Origin: Aureimonas jatrophae
GTDB taxonomy: Bacteria > Pseudomonadota > Alphaproteobacteria > Rhizobiales > Rhizobiaceae
DNA: 64,000 nt
Direction: 5' to 3'
Assembly: GCF_900104035.1 (NCBI RefSeq)
Contig: NZ_FNIT01000006.1
Coordinates: 124,001 to 188,000 of the forward strand
The notes beneath the pieces are model-generated. The model saw only the letters and a list, made by a program, of their open reading frames with translations. It made no database searches and was not told the DNA's origin. Positions 37,067-45,170 of this stretch are shown here, in pieces. A program made the position numbers and the translations under genes. Within the stretch, counting starts at the first letter, position 1. Every line of letters starts with the position of its first letter.

Positions 37067-37738
37067 ATGATCGTTGTGGTGGATAATCGTGAGCTTGTGA
37101 CGAGCGGCTACAAGTCGCTTTTCGGCAGCGAGGGCGTGTCGTCGGCAGGCTTCGGCGTCGACGAGTTCCGCGACTGGGTCGAGACCGCTTCGGACGCCGA
37201 TATCTCCGCGGTGGAAGCCTTCCTGCTCGGCGAGTTTCCCGAGCGCAGCACCTACACCCGCCTCGTCCGTTCGCGTTCCGCCGCGCCGATGATCGCGCTG
37301 GCCGAGGCGAAGGCCCTCAACTCGACCCTCGATCTCTTTGCCGCCGGCATCGACGATGTGGTCGCCAAGCCGGTCCACGTGAAGGAGATCCTGGCTCGCG
37401 TCGGCGCCATCCGCCGCCGCGACGTGACGCTGGATCGGGCCCGCAACGTCGTTGACGAGATCGCGGTGTTTGCGGATGGCCGCGACGCCGAGGTGGGCGG
37501 CGAGCCGATGGTGTTGCCGCGCCGCGAACGCCGCATCCTCGAATATCTGGTGGCCAACAAGGGCCGTCGCGTTTCCAAGCAGCAGCTCTTCTCGGCGATC
37601 TACGGCATCTTCGACGAGAACGTCGAAGAGAACGTCATCGAGAGCCACATCTCGAAGCTGCGCAAGAAGCTCAAGATGCGCCTCGGCTACGATCCGGTCT
37701 CGTCCAAGCGGTACCTCGGCTACGGCATCGGCGTGTAA
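37067..37738 (+). CDS. ftcR: Flagellar transcriptional regulator FtcR (Rem family)
   Basis: This 223-residue OmpR-type regulator is very similar in memory to Brucella FtcR: MIVVVD, AVEAFLLGE, DDVVAKPVHVKEILAR and LPRRERRILEYLVANKGRRV. The C-terminal winged helix has VESHISKLRKK-like sequence (IESHISKLRKKLKMRLGYDPV). The receiver is atypical: the position of the phospho-acceptor aspartate (about residue 50) is glutamate, so activity is probably not phosphorylation-dependent. It likely activates the hook operon that begins at 37925 and is followed by an intrinsic terminator. Confidence 0.93.
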   Translation: MIVVVDNRELVTSGYKSLFGSEGVSSAGFGVDEFRDWVETASDADISAVEAFLLGEFPERSTYTRLVRSRSAAPMIALAEAKALNSTLDLFAAGIDDVVAKPVHVKEILARVGAIRRRDVTLDRARNVVDEIAVFADGRDAEVGGEPMVLPRRERRILEYLVANKGRRVSKQQLFSAIYGIFDENVEENVIESHISKLRKKLKMRLGYDPVSSKRYLGYGIGV

Positions 37739-37762
37739 CAATCGCAATTGAACTGATCTGCG

Positions 37763-37790
37763 GGCCCGGCCAATTGCCGGGCCTTTTTTA
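37763..37790 (+). terminator. Rho-independent terminator of ftcR
   Basis: GGCCCGGC (37763-37770), a CAATT loop, GCCGGGCC (37776-37783) and six T residues make a textbook intrinsic terminator 25 bp after the ftcR stop. Confidence 0.92.
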
Positions 37791-37807
37791 TGCGGCCCGA
37801 TGAATAG

Positions 37808-37822
37808 TTAATGAATAGTTAA
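37808..37822. promoter_or_regulatory. CtrA-type box upstream of flgE (11-bp tandem repeat)
   Basis: TTAATGAATAGTTAA is an exact TTAA-N7-TTAA. It is formed by a perfect tandem repeat of GAATAGTTAAT at 37802-37812 and 37813-37823, one helical turn apart. It sits about 100 bp before flgE, right after the ftcR terminator. CtrA is the first candidate binder; the neighbouring FtcR is the second. Confidence 0.65.
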
Positions 37823-37924
37823 TGCGATAGAAACTAAACTTTGTACTGCTGCAGCCTGACGCAAGCCTCGGCTCGTATTCTTCTCGCGACAAACCTGACT
37901 CCCACGAACGAGAGACGGATCGCC

Positions 37925-39310
37925 ATGAGTATCGGCAGCCTAATGCGGACCAGCGTTTCCGGTATGAACGCTCAGGCGACGCGCCTCAGCGCCGTCTCGG
38001 ACAACATCGCCAACTCCAATACCAACGGCTACAAGCAGGCGACCACCGAGTTCTCGACGCAGATCCTGGCCCATAGCGGAGGCCAGTACAATTCGGGTGC
38101 GGTCGACGCCAACGTGCGGACCTTGGTGAGCCAGCAGGGCGGGATCACCTACACGGCGAACTCGACCAACTCCAAGAAGGTCGATCTGGCGATCCAGGGC
38201 AACGGTTTCCTGGTGGTCGGTGACGGCGCGGGGGGCAGCTTCCTGACGCGCGCGGGCGCCTTCACGCAGCAGGCGGACGGCACGCTCGTGAACGCGGCCG
38301 GTTACACGCTGATGGGCTACCCCGTGACGGCGGGTGGGACGGACTACACGCTGAACGGTTATGCGGGCCTCAAGGAGGTCAACATGGGCGCCAATCTCCT
38401 CAGCGCCAATCCGACCACCAAGGGCGAGCTCACGGCCAACCTGGATATGGGAGCCGAGAAGGTCGATACGACGGCAGCCGGCGTGGTGATCCCCTCCGCG
38501 ATCACCAGCGCGACCGCTGCTGACGCCAAAATCACGTATACGTCCGCCAGCTCGCTCACCGTCTACGACAACTCGGGCAAGGCGGTGAAGCTCGACGTGT
38601 ATTATACGAAGACCGACGACAACACGTGGGAGATGTCGGTCTTCAACGCCGCCGACGCGTCTCCCTCGACGGGTACGAACGCCTCGACCACCGCGCCCTT
38701 CCCCTACGGCAAGGCCAACGGGACGGGCACGGCACCCCTGCAGACATCGACGCTGACCTTCGATCCGGCGACCGGCAAGCTGACGGAGATCGATGGCGAT
38801 GCGGTCGACACGGCGTCCAAGAATGGTTTTTTCAACATTGATCTCTCGGATCCGACAATAAACGGCCAGAAGATCGCGCTCAACATCAGCGACTTCACGC
38901 AGTACACCAAGGAATATTCGCCGCTCGTCGCGAAGGTCGACGGCAACCCGGCCGAGGTCATCGACAAGGTATCGATCGGAACCGACGGCACGGTCACGGC
39001 GACCTTCACGTCCGGAACGACACGCGATCTCTACAAGATTCCGCTCGCCATGGTGCAGGCGCCGGACAACCTCATCCACGTGTCGGGCAACGCCTACTCC
39101 GCCGGTGTGGAGTCTGGCACGATCCTGATGGGCTTTGGCGGCGACAACGGGTTCGGTGACCTCATCTCGGGCGCGCTCGAGGAGTCCACCGTCGATCTCG
39201 CGTCCGAACTCACCACCATGATCGAATCCCAGCGGTCCTACACCGCCAACTCCAAGGTCTTCCAGACCGGTTCGGAGATCATGGACGTTCTCGTCAACCT
39301 GAAGCGCTGA
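37925..39310 (+). CDS. flgE: Flagellar hook protein FlgE
   Basis: This 461-residue hook subunit has SLMRTSVSGMNAQATRLSAVSDNIANSNTNGYKQATTEF at its N-terminus, DLAIQGNGFLVVGD, and the C-terminal LTTMIESQRSYTANSKVFQTGSEIMDVLVNLKR. The middle variable domain is serine/threonine-rich. The ATG at 37925 starts the conserved block. First gene of the hook operon. Confidence 0.96.
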   Translation: MSIGSLMRTSVSGMNAQATRLSAVSDNIANSNTNGYKQATTEFSTQILAHSGGQYNSGAVDANVRTLVSQQGGITYTANSTNSKKVDLAIQGNGFLVVGDGAGGSFLTRAGAFTQQADGTLVNAAGYTLMGYPVTAGGTDYTLNGYAGLKEVNMGANLLSANPTTKGELTANLDMGAEKVDTTAAGVVIPSAITSATAADAKITYTSASSLTVYDNSGKAVKLDVYYTKTDDNTWEMSVFNAADASPSTGTNASTTAPFPYGKANGTGTAPLQTSTLTFDPATGKLTEIDGDAVDTASKNGFFNIDLSDPTINGQKIALNISDFTQYTKEYSPLVAKVDGNPAEVIDKVSIGTDGTVTATFTSGTTRDLYKIPLAMVQAPDNLIHVSGNAYSAGVESGTILMGFGGDNGFGDLISGALEESTVDLASELTTMIESQRSYTANSKVFQTGSEIMDVLVNLKR

Positions 39311-39418
39311 CGATCCCGATACCCGGTTGACGGGCGGCGCATCGCCTTTCGTCAACCCCCTTCGCGGCGGGGCGATCCTCCCAGCCATCCGCCATTCTTC
39401 ACCTTCGGATCCACCCGC

Positions 39419-40837
39419 ATGTCGCTCTCGTCGGCTCTCAACACCGCCACGCAGTCGCTGGCCGCCAGCCAGGCGCAGACGGCGATCGTCTCGCGCAACA
39501 TTTCGAACGTGAACACGCCGGGCGCGACGCTGAAATACGCCAACGTCGTGACCGGCGGGAACGGCGGCGTCGAGGTCCGCTCGATCTCCCAGTCGCAGAA
39601 TACGGCCCTGTTTCGCAACGCGCTCGATACGAACGCGGTTCTGGCGAAGTCCACGGCCGTCTCGGACGGACTGGCCCGAATCAACGATCTGATCGGCGAT
39701 ACCGACAAGAACGGCTCCCCCGCCGCGAAGATCGCGGCTCTGTCGGACGCGATGCAGGACTTCGCGACGACGCCTGCCAGCGACTCCGTTGCCCGTACGG
39801 CGGTCTTTGCGGCCCGCGACGTCGCAGCGAACATTTCGGACGCCTACGGGGCCGTCGACCAGCTGCGCCGCGACGCCGACGACGCCTTGAGCGTTGCGGC
39901 CGACGATATGAATGCGATCCTTGCCAAGATCGAGAAGCTGAACGTGCGCATCGTCGCCGGCACGGCTGGCAAGACCGACGTCACCGACGAGGTGGACGAG
40001 CGCAACCGCCTGATAACCCAACTTTCGGGCTATGTCGGCGTCTCGGTCCAGACCCGCGAGAACGACGACGTCGCGCTCTACACCGACTCCGGCGTGACGC
40101 TTCTCGACCGGACCGCTCGCAAGATCGAGTTCGCTCGAACCTACCCGCTCGCCGACGGCAAGGCTGGCAATGCGTTCAAGATCGATGGCACGACGGTGAC
40201 GGGCGCGAGCTCCGTCATGCCGCTGACGTCGGGCAAGGTCGCGGGCCTCGTGCAACTGCGCGACGAGACCACGGTCACCTATCAGGCCCAGCTGGATACG
40301 ATGGCCGATGGCCTCGTCGCCGCGTTCCAGGAGGTGAACGCAACGAACCCTGCCGACAAGCAGCAGGGACTGTTCCAGTCCACCAAGTTCGGCCAGGCGG
40401 GATCTGCGCGAAGCTTGTCGGTTGCGGCCGCGGCCTTGGCGGATCCGTTCACGATCCGCGACGGCGGTATCAACGGCGCCAACTTCGAAGCCGACGTTCG
40501 CGGTTCAGGCGATAACTCCAACCTCAACGCGCGCATCGCGAACCTTGCCGCCAGCCTGCCTCGCCAGATCGACGGCAGTCCGGTCGAGGGCAGTCTCGTC
40601 AGCTTCGCGGCGTCGTCGCTGTCCTGGCTGCAGGGCGCGCGCTCCGATGCGATGGACAAGGTCGATTACCAGAAGACTCTGCTCGACCGCACCAACGAGA
40701 CCTTGAGCAACGCGACCGGCATCAACCTCGATACGGAGCTGACAAAGCTCCTCGACCTGCAGCGGTCCTATCAGGCGTCTTCCAAGATCATCACGACCGT
40801 GGACGCGATGATGAACGCCCTTCTGACCGCCATCTGA
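39419..40837 (+). CDS. flgK: Hook-filament junction protein FlgK (HAP1)
   Basis: This 472-residue protein has the N-terminal rod/hook helix (LSSALNTATQSLAASQAQTAIVSRNISNVNTPGA), a middle region with EKLNVRIVAGTAGKTDVTDEVDERNRLITQLSGYVGV, and the C-terminal LTKLLDLQRSYQASSKIITTVDAMMNALL. Standard for the short rhizobial FlgK. Fifteen bases from flgL. Confidence 0.95.
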   Translation: MSLSSALNTATQSLAASQAQTAIVSRNISNVNTPGATLKYANVVTGGNGGVEVRSISQSQNTALFRNALDTNAVLAKSTAVSDGLARINDLIGDTDKNGSPAAKIAALSDAMQDFATTPASDSVARTAVFAARDVAANISDAYGAVDQLRRDADDALSVAADDMNAILAKIEKLNVRIVAGTAGKTDVTDEVDERNRLITQLSGYVGVSVQTRENDDVALYTDSGVTLLDRTARKIEFARTYPLADGKAGNAFKIDGTTVTGASSVMPLTSGKVAGLVQLRDETTVTYQAQLDTMADGLVAAFQEVNATNPADKQQGLFQSTKFGQAGSARSLSVAAAALADPFTIRDGGINGANFEADVRGSGDNSNLNARIANLAASLPRQIDGSPVEGSLVSFAASSLSWLQGARSDAMDKVDYQKTLLDRTNETLSNATGINLDTELTKLLDLQRSYQASSKIITTVDAMMNALLTAI

Positions 40838-40851
40838 CGGGACGCCAGATC

Positions 40852-41922
40852 ATGAGCAGCATCTCCTCCCTTTCCTTCGGCAACGCGTCCCGCGCGTCGA
40901 TCCTTCGGATCCAGAACGCTCTGAAGGACGCGACCACGGAGGCCGGCAGCCTGCGGCATGCCGACGTCGGGCGCACGCTCGGCCAGCTGACCGGCAATGC
41001 GGTCAGCTATCGGACGCAGGAAACCAGCATCGCGCGCATGCTGGAGTCCAACAAGCTCGTGACCGCACGGCTCGAACTGACCGACGACACCATGGAGTCG
41101 ATCTACAAGAGCGCCGAGACCTTTTCCGCCGGACTCATCACCGGCGCGGCGACCTCGAGCGGCACCGCGGCACTCGTCCAGAATGCGGCGAGCAACATCC
41201 AGCAACTCATCGGATCGCTGAACCTCAACGTCGAGGGCCAATACTACATGGCCGGCACGATGAGCGACGTCGTACCGGCCAAGGATGGGTCGGCAGATAT
41301 CCGGACGAAATTCCAGGCCTTCCTGTCCGCCAGCGGCGCAACCGGTGTCGAGAACGTCGACCCCGACAAGCTTTCGGACTACTTCGGCGCCGGCTGGAGC
41401 GATGGTACGACTACCTACAAGTTCGATGACCTCTTCGAACTCGAGGTGGATGCAAACGGCCTCGAAAGCGGCGCGTGGAAGGACAACTGGTCAAACGCCA
41501 CGAGCGACACGGCTCAGTCGCGCATCTCGAAGGCGGAAACGATCGCTTCCTCCGTTAGTGCCAACGAGTCGGCTTTCCGGAAGGTCGCATCGGCCTATGC
41601 GATGATCTCGTCGCTCGGCCTCGAAAAGATGGGCGAGGGCGTTCGTGCGATGGTCGCAACCGAAGCGACCAAGCGACTGAAGGCGGGCATGGACGAGATC
41701 GTGGCCCTGCGTGCCGACGTCGGCATGCGGCTCGGCCGGGTCGAGGCCTCCAATACCGCGCTCACGCAGCAGAAGGACGTCGTCTCGGCGGCTTTCCAGC
41801 GCCTCGAGGGCGTCGACGAGACAGAAGCCGCTCTTCGGTTGAATAGCCTCAAGACCCAGCTTGAGACCGCCTATGCGGTCACCGGCAAGCTGCAGGGCCT
41901 CAGCCTCCTCAACTACCTCTGA
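40852..41922 (+). CDS. flgL: Hook-filament junction protein FlgL (HAP3)
   Basis: This 356-residue protein has a flagellin-like N-terminal helix and a C-terminal D0-type segment (LRADVGMRLGRVEASNTALTQQKDVVSAAFQRLEGVDETEAALRLNSLKTQLETAYAVTGKLQGLSLLNYL). Its position after flgK confirms FlgL rather than flagellin. Confidence 0.93.
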   Translation: MSSISSLSFGNASRASILRIQNALKDATTEAGSLRHADVGRTLGQLTGNAVSYRTQETSIARMLESNKLVTARLELTDDTMESIYKSAETFSAGLITGAATSSGTAALVQNAASNIQQLIGSLNLNVEGQYYMAGTMSDVVPAKDGSADIRTKFQAFLSASGATGVENVDPDKLSDYFGAGWSDGTTTYKFDDLFELEVDANGLESGAWKDNWSNATSDTAQSRISKAETIASSVSANESAFRKVASAYAMISSLGLEKMGEGVRAMVATEATKRLKAGMDEIVALRADVGMRLGRVEASNTALTQQKDVVSAAFQRLEGVDETEAALRLNSLKTQLETAYAVTGKLQGLSLLNYL

Positions 41923-41989
41923 CCGAAGGCCATCCCGCCTTCCCATGATCCCCAACGGGCATGACGCCCTGTCGCATCGAGGACCTGGA

Positions 41990-42340
41990 ATGTATCAATT
42001 CTCCTATGCCGAGGTTGCCCAGGAAAGCTCGGCGTCGGCGCGCGAGCGCGAGCGCGAGGCCTTCGACCACATGCTCGCCTCGCTGGAGCGCGCCCAGGCG
42101 GCGGGAACCCGCTCGCGCGAGGCGACAGAGGCGATCTACGCGACGCGCAATCTCTGGTCGATCCTGGTCGAGGATCTCGCGAACCCCGAGAACGCGCTGC
42201 CCGAGGATCTGCGCGCCAGCCTGATCTCGATCGGTCTCTGGGTCATGCGCGAGGCCGAGGCGATCCGTCTAGGACGCGTCGACAGCTTCGACGCGATGAT
42301 CGAGGTGACGACCATGATCCGCGACGGACTGGAAGCCTGA
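41990..42340 (+). CDS. flaF: Flagellar biosynthesis regulator FlaF
   Basis: This 116-residue protein begins MYQFSYAEVAQESSASAREREREAFDHML and contains ATEAIYATRNLWSILVEDLANPENALPEDLRASLISIGLWVMREAE, the family core. FlaF acts with FlbT in post-transcriptional control of flagellin synthesis in alphaproteobacteria. The start at 41990 is the family start. Three bases from flbT. Confidence 0.94.
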   Translation: MYQFSYAEVAQESSASAREREREAFDHMLASLERAQAAGTRSREATEAIYATRNLWSILVEDLANPENALPEDLRASLISIGLWVMREAEAIRLGRVDSFDAMIEVTTMIRDGLEA

Positions 42341-42343
42341 GCC

Positions 42344-42802
42344 ATGTCGACGCTTCGCATCACGCTGAGAGCCGGCGAGCGGATCTTCGTCAACGGCGCG
42401 GTCATGCGCGTCGACCGGAAGACCCATCTCGAGTTCCTGAACGACGTGACCTTTCTCCTGGAAAGCCACGTCATGCAGGCAAGCGATGCCACCACGCCCG
42501 TCCGGCAGCTCTACTTCATCGTCCAGCTGATGCTGATCGATCCCGCAGGGGCCGACGACGCGCGGGCCGCCTTCGATCGGAGCTACCCCATGCTGATGGC
42601 GACGTTCTCCTCGGCGGATGTCCGTCACGGTCTCCAGGACGCGGCCGAGCTCTTGGAGCGCGATCGCACGTTCGAGGCGCTCAAGCGCCTGCGCTCCCTG
42701 ATCCCGCTCGAGGATGCGATCCTCGGCGAACCCTCGCGCGAGGCCGCTGAGCCGATCGCCATCGCCGCCGGCCGCATGCCGGCCCTGGCCGGAGCCCGTT
42801 AG
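42344..42802 (+). CDS. flbT: Flagellin translation repressor FlbT
   Basis: This 152-residue protein begins LRITLRAGERIFVNGAVMRVDRKTHLEFLNDVTFLLESHVM, the FlbT hallmark, and continues with RQLYFIVQLMLIDP. In Caulobacter FlbT binds flagellin mRNA and couples its translation to hook completion. The target flagellin genes are not in this window. Confidence 0.95.
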   Translation: MSTLRITLRAGERIFVNGAVMRVDRKTHLEFLNDVTFLLESHVMQASDATTPVRQLYFIVQLMLIDPAGADDARAAFDRSYPMLMATFSSADVRHGLQDAAELLERDRTFEALKRLRSLIPLEDAILGEPSREAAEPIAIAAGRMPALAGAR

Positions 42803-42805
42803 CCG

Positions 42806-43216
42806 ATGTCCAACGTCACCAGCGCCACCGCCGGCTCGACCGCAGCCGCCGCCGTCCAGTCGGCGACGTCGAGCGAGATCAAGACCGGTCTCGACTACAA
42901 CGCCTTCCTGCAGCTCCTCGTCGCCCAGATGAAGAATCAGGATCCGCTAAACCCGACGGATCCGACCCAGCAGATGAGCCAGCTCGCCTCGTTCTCGAAC
43001 GTCGAGCAGTCGATCAAGCTCAACCAGAAGCTGGAAGCGATGACGACGCTGACCTCCCTGACGCAGGCCGATGCCTTGATCGGGCGCAAGCTGACGTCCG
43101 GCGACGGTGCGGTATCGGGCACGGTGAAGTCGCTTCAGGTCACGAACGAGGGAACGGTCGCCACGCTTGCGGACGGGAAGACGATCGTTCTGGGCTCGGG
43201 TGTGAAGGTCGAGTAG
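42806..43216 (+). CDS. flgD: Hook assembly scaffolding protein FlgD
   Basis: This 136-residue hook cap has the N-terminal signature FLQLLVAQMKNQDPLNPTDPTQQMSQLASFSNVEQSIKLNQKLEAM and a short SH3-like end (GRKLTSGDGAVSGTVKSLQVTNEG). Short FlgD proteins without the full C-terminal domain are usual in rhizobia. Confidence 0.96.
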   Translation: MSNVTSATAGSTAAAAVQSATSSEIKTGLDYNAFLQLLVAQMKNQDPLNPTDPTQQMSQLASFSNVEQSIKLNQKLEAMTTLTSLTQADALIGRKLTSGDGAVSGTVKSLQVTNEGTVATLADGKTIVLGSGVKVE

Positions 43217-43218
43217 CC

Positions 43219-43485
43219 ATGAACGAGGCCGATGCTCTCGATATCGTGCAGTCCGCCATCTGGACGGTCGTCGCCGCCAGCGGTCCCGCCGTCGGCGGGG
43301 CGATGCTGGTGGGCATCGTCATCGCCCTGTTTCAGGCGCTGACGCAGATCCAGGAGGTGACGCTGACCTTCGTGCCGAAGATTCTCGCCATCTTCGTCAT
43401 CATCGCCTTCACGGCGACCTTTACGGGCGCGCAGGTCTATGCCTTCACGCAGGAGACCTTCGCCCGTATCGAGCACGGCTACTGA
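43219..43485 (+). CDS. fliQ: Flagellar export gate protein FliQ
   Basis: This 88-residue two-helix membrane protein has GPAVGGAMLVGIVIALFQALTQIQEVTLTFVPKILAIFVIIAFT, the invariant FliQ core with QALTQIQE. Last recognisable gene of the hook operon before the three-gene insertion. Confidence 0.97.
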   Translation: MNEADALDIVQSAIWTVVAASGPAVGGAMLVGIVIALFQALTQIQEVTLTFVPKILAIFVIIAFTATFTGAQVYAFTQETFARIEHGY

Positions 43486-43492
43486 CGCGAAA

Positions 43493-43512
43493 GGCCGCTC
43501 TGTCAGGCGGCC
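43493..43512. terminator. Weak convergent hairpin after fliQ
   Basis: GGCCGC (43493-43498) and GCGGCC (43507-43512) surround an 8-nt loop in the 33-bp gap between convergent fliQ and the DUF1428 gene. TTTCG follows on the minus strand. It could end both transcripts but is short. Confidence 0.4.
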
Positions 43513-43518
43513 CTGACG

Positions 43519-43872
43519 TCACCGCTTGGCGTCGACGATCGGCTCGAAGCCTCCGACAATCATCCGTGCACCATCGAACGGCATGGCCTCGTCCTTGAGT
43601 CGCGGATCCGCGAAGATCGTCGGCATCGCTGCGTCCCGTACGGATTTCGACGGCCACTCGATCCACGAGAAGAGGACGACCTCGTTCTCCTCGGCCTGAA
43701 CCGCGCGCCTGAAGTCCGTACGCTGGCCGACTGGCACGTCGTCGCCCCAGCCCTCGACGCCCCGCAGCGCTCCGTGTTCCAGAAAGATCGCCAGCGCAAG
43801 CTCCGCATGCTGGCGATAGGCGTCCCGGTTCGACCGGGGTACGGCAACCACGAAGCCATCGATGTAGCCCAT
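43519..43872 (-). CDS. DUF1428 family protein
   Basis: This 117-residue ferredoxin-fold-like protein begins MGYIDGFVVAVPRSNRDAYRQHAELALAIFLEHGALRGVEGWGDDVP and contains VLFSWIEWPSKSVRDAAMP, as in the DUF1428 (dimeric alpha-beta barrel) family, whose biochemical role is unknown. An AGGGAG site 9 bp upstream supports the ATG at 43872; an ATG at 43899 overlaps the VOC stop and would add nine residues. It forms a two-gene unit with the VOC protein. Confidence 0.88.
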   Translation of the reverse strand: MGYIDGFVVAVPRSNRDAYRQHAELALAIFLEHGALRGVEGWGDDVPVGQRTDFRRAVQAEENEVVLFSWIEWPSKSVRDAAMPTIFADPRLKDEAMPFDGARMIVGGFEPIVDAKR

Positions 43873-43895
43873 CGCACTCGGCTCCCTTGTCGTGC

Positions 43896-44315
43896 TCATG
43901 CGGCCGCCGCCGCCTCCGCGGCCGCCATATCCATCCACATGACCTCCCAGATATGGCCGTCCGGGTCGGCATAGGATCGACCGTACAGGAAACCGAAATC
44001 CTGTGTCGGCGTCGGGTCGGCTCGACCACCTGCCGCCGTCGCTCGCTCGACCATGGCATCGACGTCGTCACGCGCCTCCTGCGAAACGCAGAGAAGGACC
44101 TGAGCGTCCGCATGCGCGTCGATGATCCGACGCGTCGTGAACTGACGGAACTTGTCGTGCGTCAGGAGCATCACGTGGATTGTCTCGGAGACAACCATGC
44201 AGGCCGCCGTCCCGTCGCTGAACTGCGGGTTTCGGCGGGCGCCTGTTGCCTCGTAGAAGCGGATCGACCTGTCGAGATCGGTCACTGGCAGGTTGATGAA
44301 GATGAGTTGCGGCAT
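43896..44315 (-). CDS. VOC-family (glyoxalase/bleomycin-resistance-like) protein
   Basis: This 139-residue protein has LIFINLPVTDLDRSIRFYEATGA at the N-terminus and SYADPDGHIWEVMWMD near the end, the standard motifs of the PhnB/extradiol-dioxygenase-like VOC branch. It is divergent from an HxlR regulator that probably controls it. The pairing of DUF1428, VOC and HxlR genes is common in small stress or detoxification cassettes. Substrate unknown. Confidence 0.9.
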   Translation of the reverse strand: MPQLIFINLPVTDLDRSIRFYEATGARRNPQFSDGTAACMVVSETIHVMLLTHDKFRQFTTRRIIDAHADAQVLLCVSQEARDDVDAMVERATAAGGRADPTPTQDFGFLYGRSYADPDGHIWEVMWMDMAAAEAAAAA

Positions 44316-44378
44316 GGTCCCCTCCCGCTGGCTGATCGACTTGCCAACGGAGCGTCGCCTTTCTAGTTATCAAATACA

Positions 44379-45089
44379 ATGGAAAAGGTAGATAAAATAA
44401 CCAAGACGACGCGTCGTCGTTACGAGGACGCCTGCGCAGCCGCTCATGCGCTCGACCTCGTCGGCGAACGGTGGGCTCTTCTCGTCATGCGCGAACTCAT
44501 GCTAGGTCCGCGTCGCTTCACCGATCTACGAGCGGGACTGCCGGGCCTCAGCGCCAACGTTCTGACCCAGCGTCTGGGCGATCTGGAGCAAGCAGGGATC
44601 CTCGTGCGTCGACGCCTGCCGCCGCCCGCCAACGTCGCGGTCTACGCCCTGACCGATTGGGGCCTCGAAGCGGAGCCCATCCTGCAGGTCATGGGTCGTT
44701 GGGCCGCGCGTTCGCCGCGCCATGACCCGACCATGCCGATCAGCGTCGCATCACTGGTCCTGTCGCTGCGCACCATGTTCGATGCGGAACGCGCGCAAGA
44801 CTATGACGGACGGCTGAGGCTGCGCATGAACGAAGAAAGCTATCTCCTTGAGATCCGGCATCGCGCCCTGCGTATCGAGCGCCAAGCCGACGAGAGCACG
44901 GCCGGCGCATCCTTGGAGGGGATACCCGCTTCGATCGCCGCATTTATCTACGGCGGTATCCCCTTGCGGGACTTGGAGAACACGCATTCGCTACACGTGG
45001 CCGGCGATCGTCGGCTGATCGAGGCGCTTCCACCCTTCTTTCCCCTGCCCACGAAGGCGTCCGCCCCCCTCCAGCCCGGCAAAAGTTAA
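44379..45089 (+). CDS. HxlR-family transcriptional regulator with C-terminal SCP2-like extension
   Basis: This 236-residue protein has the HxlR winged helix (AAAHALDLVGERWALLVMRELMLGPRRFTDLRAGLPGLSANVLTQRLGDLEQAGILVRR). The remaining 120 residues form an extra domain, as in HxlR proteins with a sterol-carrier-like ligand fold. The CPxxxxL cysteine is present as DACAAAHAL. The first codons are AT-rich with a rare ATA, unlike neighbouring genes, and no ribosome site is visible. Likely controls the divergent VOC-DUF1428 pair. Confidence 0.9.
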   Translation: MEKVDKITKTTRRRYEDACAAAHALDLVGERWALLVMRELMLGPRRFTDLRAGLPGLSANVLTQRLGDLEQAGILVRRRLPPPANVAVYALTDWGLEAEPILQVMGRWAARSPRHDPTMPISVASLVLSLRTMFDAERAQDYDGRLRLRMNEESYLLEIRHRALRIERQADESTAGASLEGIPASIAAFIYGGIPLRDLENTHSLHVAGDRRLIEALPPFFPLPTKASAPLQPGKS

Positions 45090-45100
45090 CGGCGCGATAA
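45086..45100. promoter_or_regulatory. Near-consensus CtrA box upstream of flhA
   Basis: TTAACGGCGCGATAA has one mismatch to TTAA-N7-TTAA and lies 71 bp before the flhA start, immediately after the HxlR gene ends. This suggests flhA has its own promoter, separate from the inserted cassette. Confidence 0.45.
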
Positions 45101-45170
45101 CCGGTTCGCGCCGAAGGCCCGGACCGGATACGCCGTTCGCCCGTCGGCCGCGCCTTTGCGCGAGGAGCCG

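Noticed and set aside
39325-39357. GGTTGACG/CGTCAACC inverted repeat between flgE and flgK
   Set aside because: An 8-bp stem with a 17-nt loop and no T run; too weak to call a terminator or operator.
37940-40255. Long open frame on the minus strand opposite flgE and flgK
   Set aside because: It lies antisense to two certain genes, has no family resemblance, and such open frames are expected in GC-rich DNA.
44340-44400. TTATC/GATAA inverted words around the HxlR start as an operator
   Set aside because: The arms are only 5 bp with a wide spacer in AT-rich DNA; likely chance.
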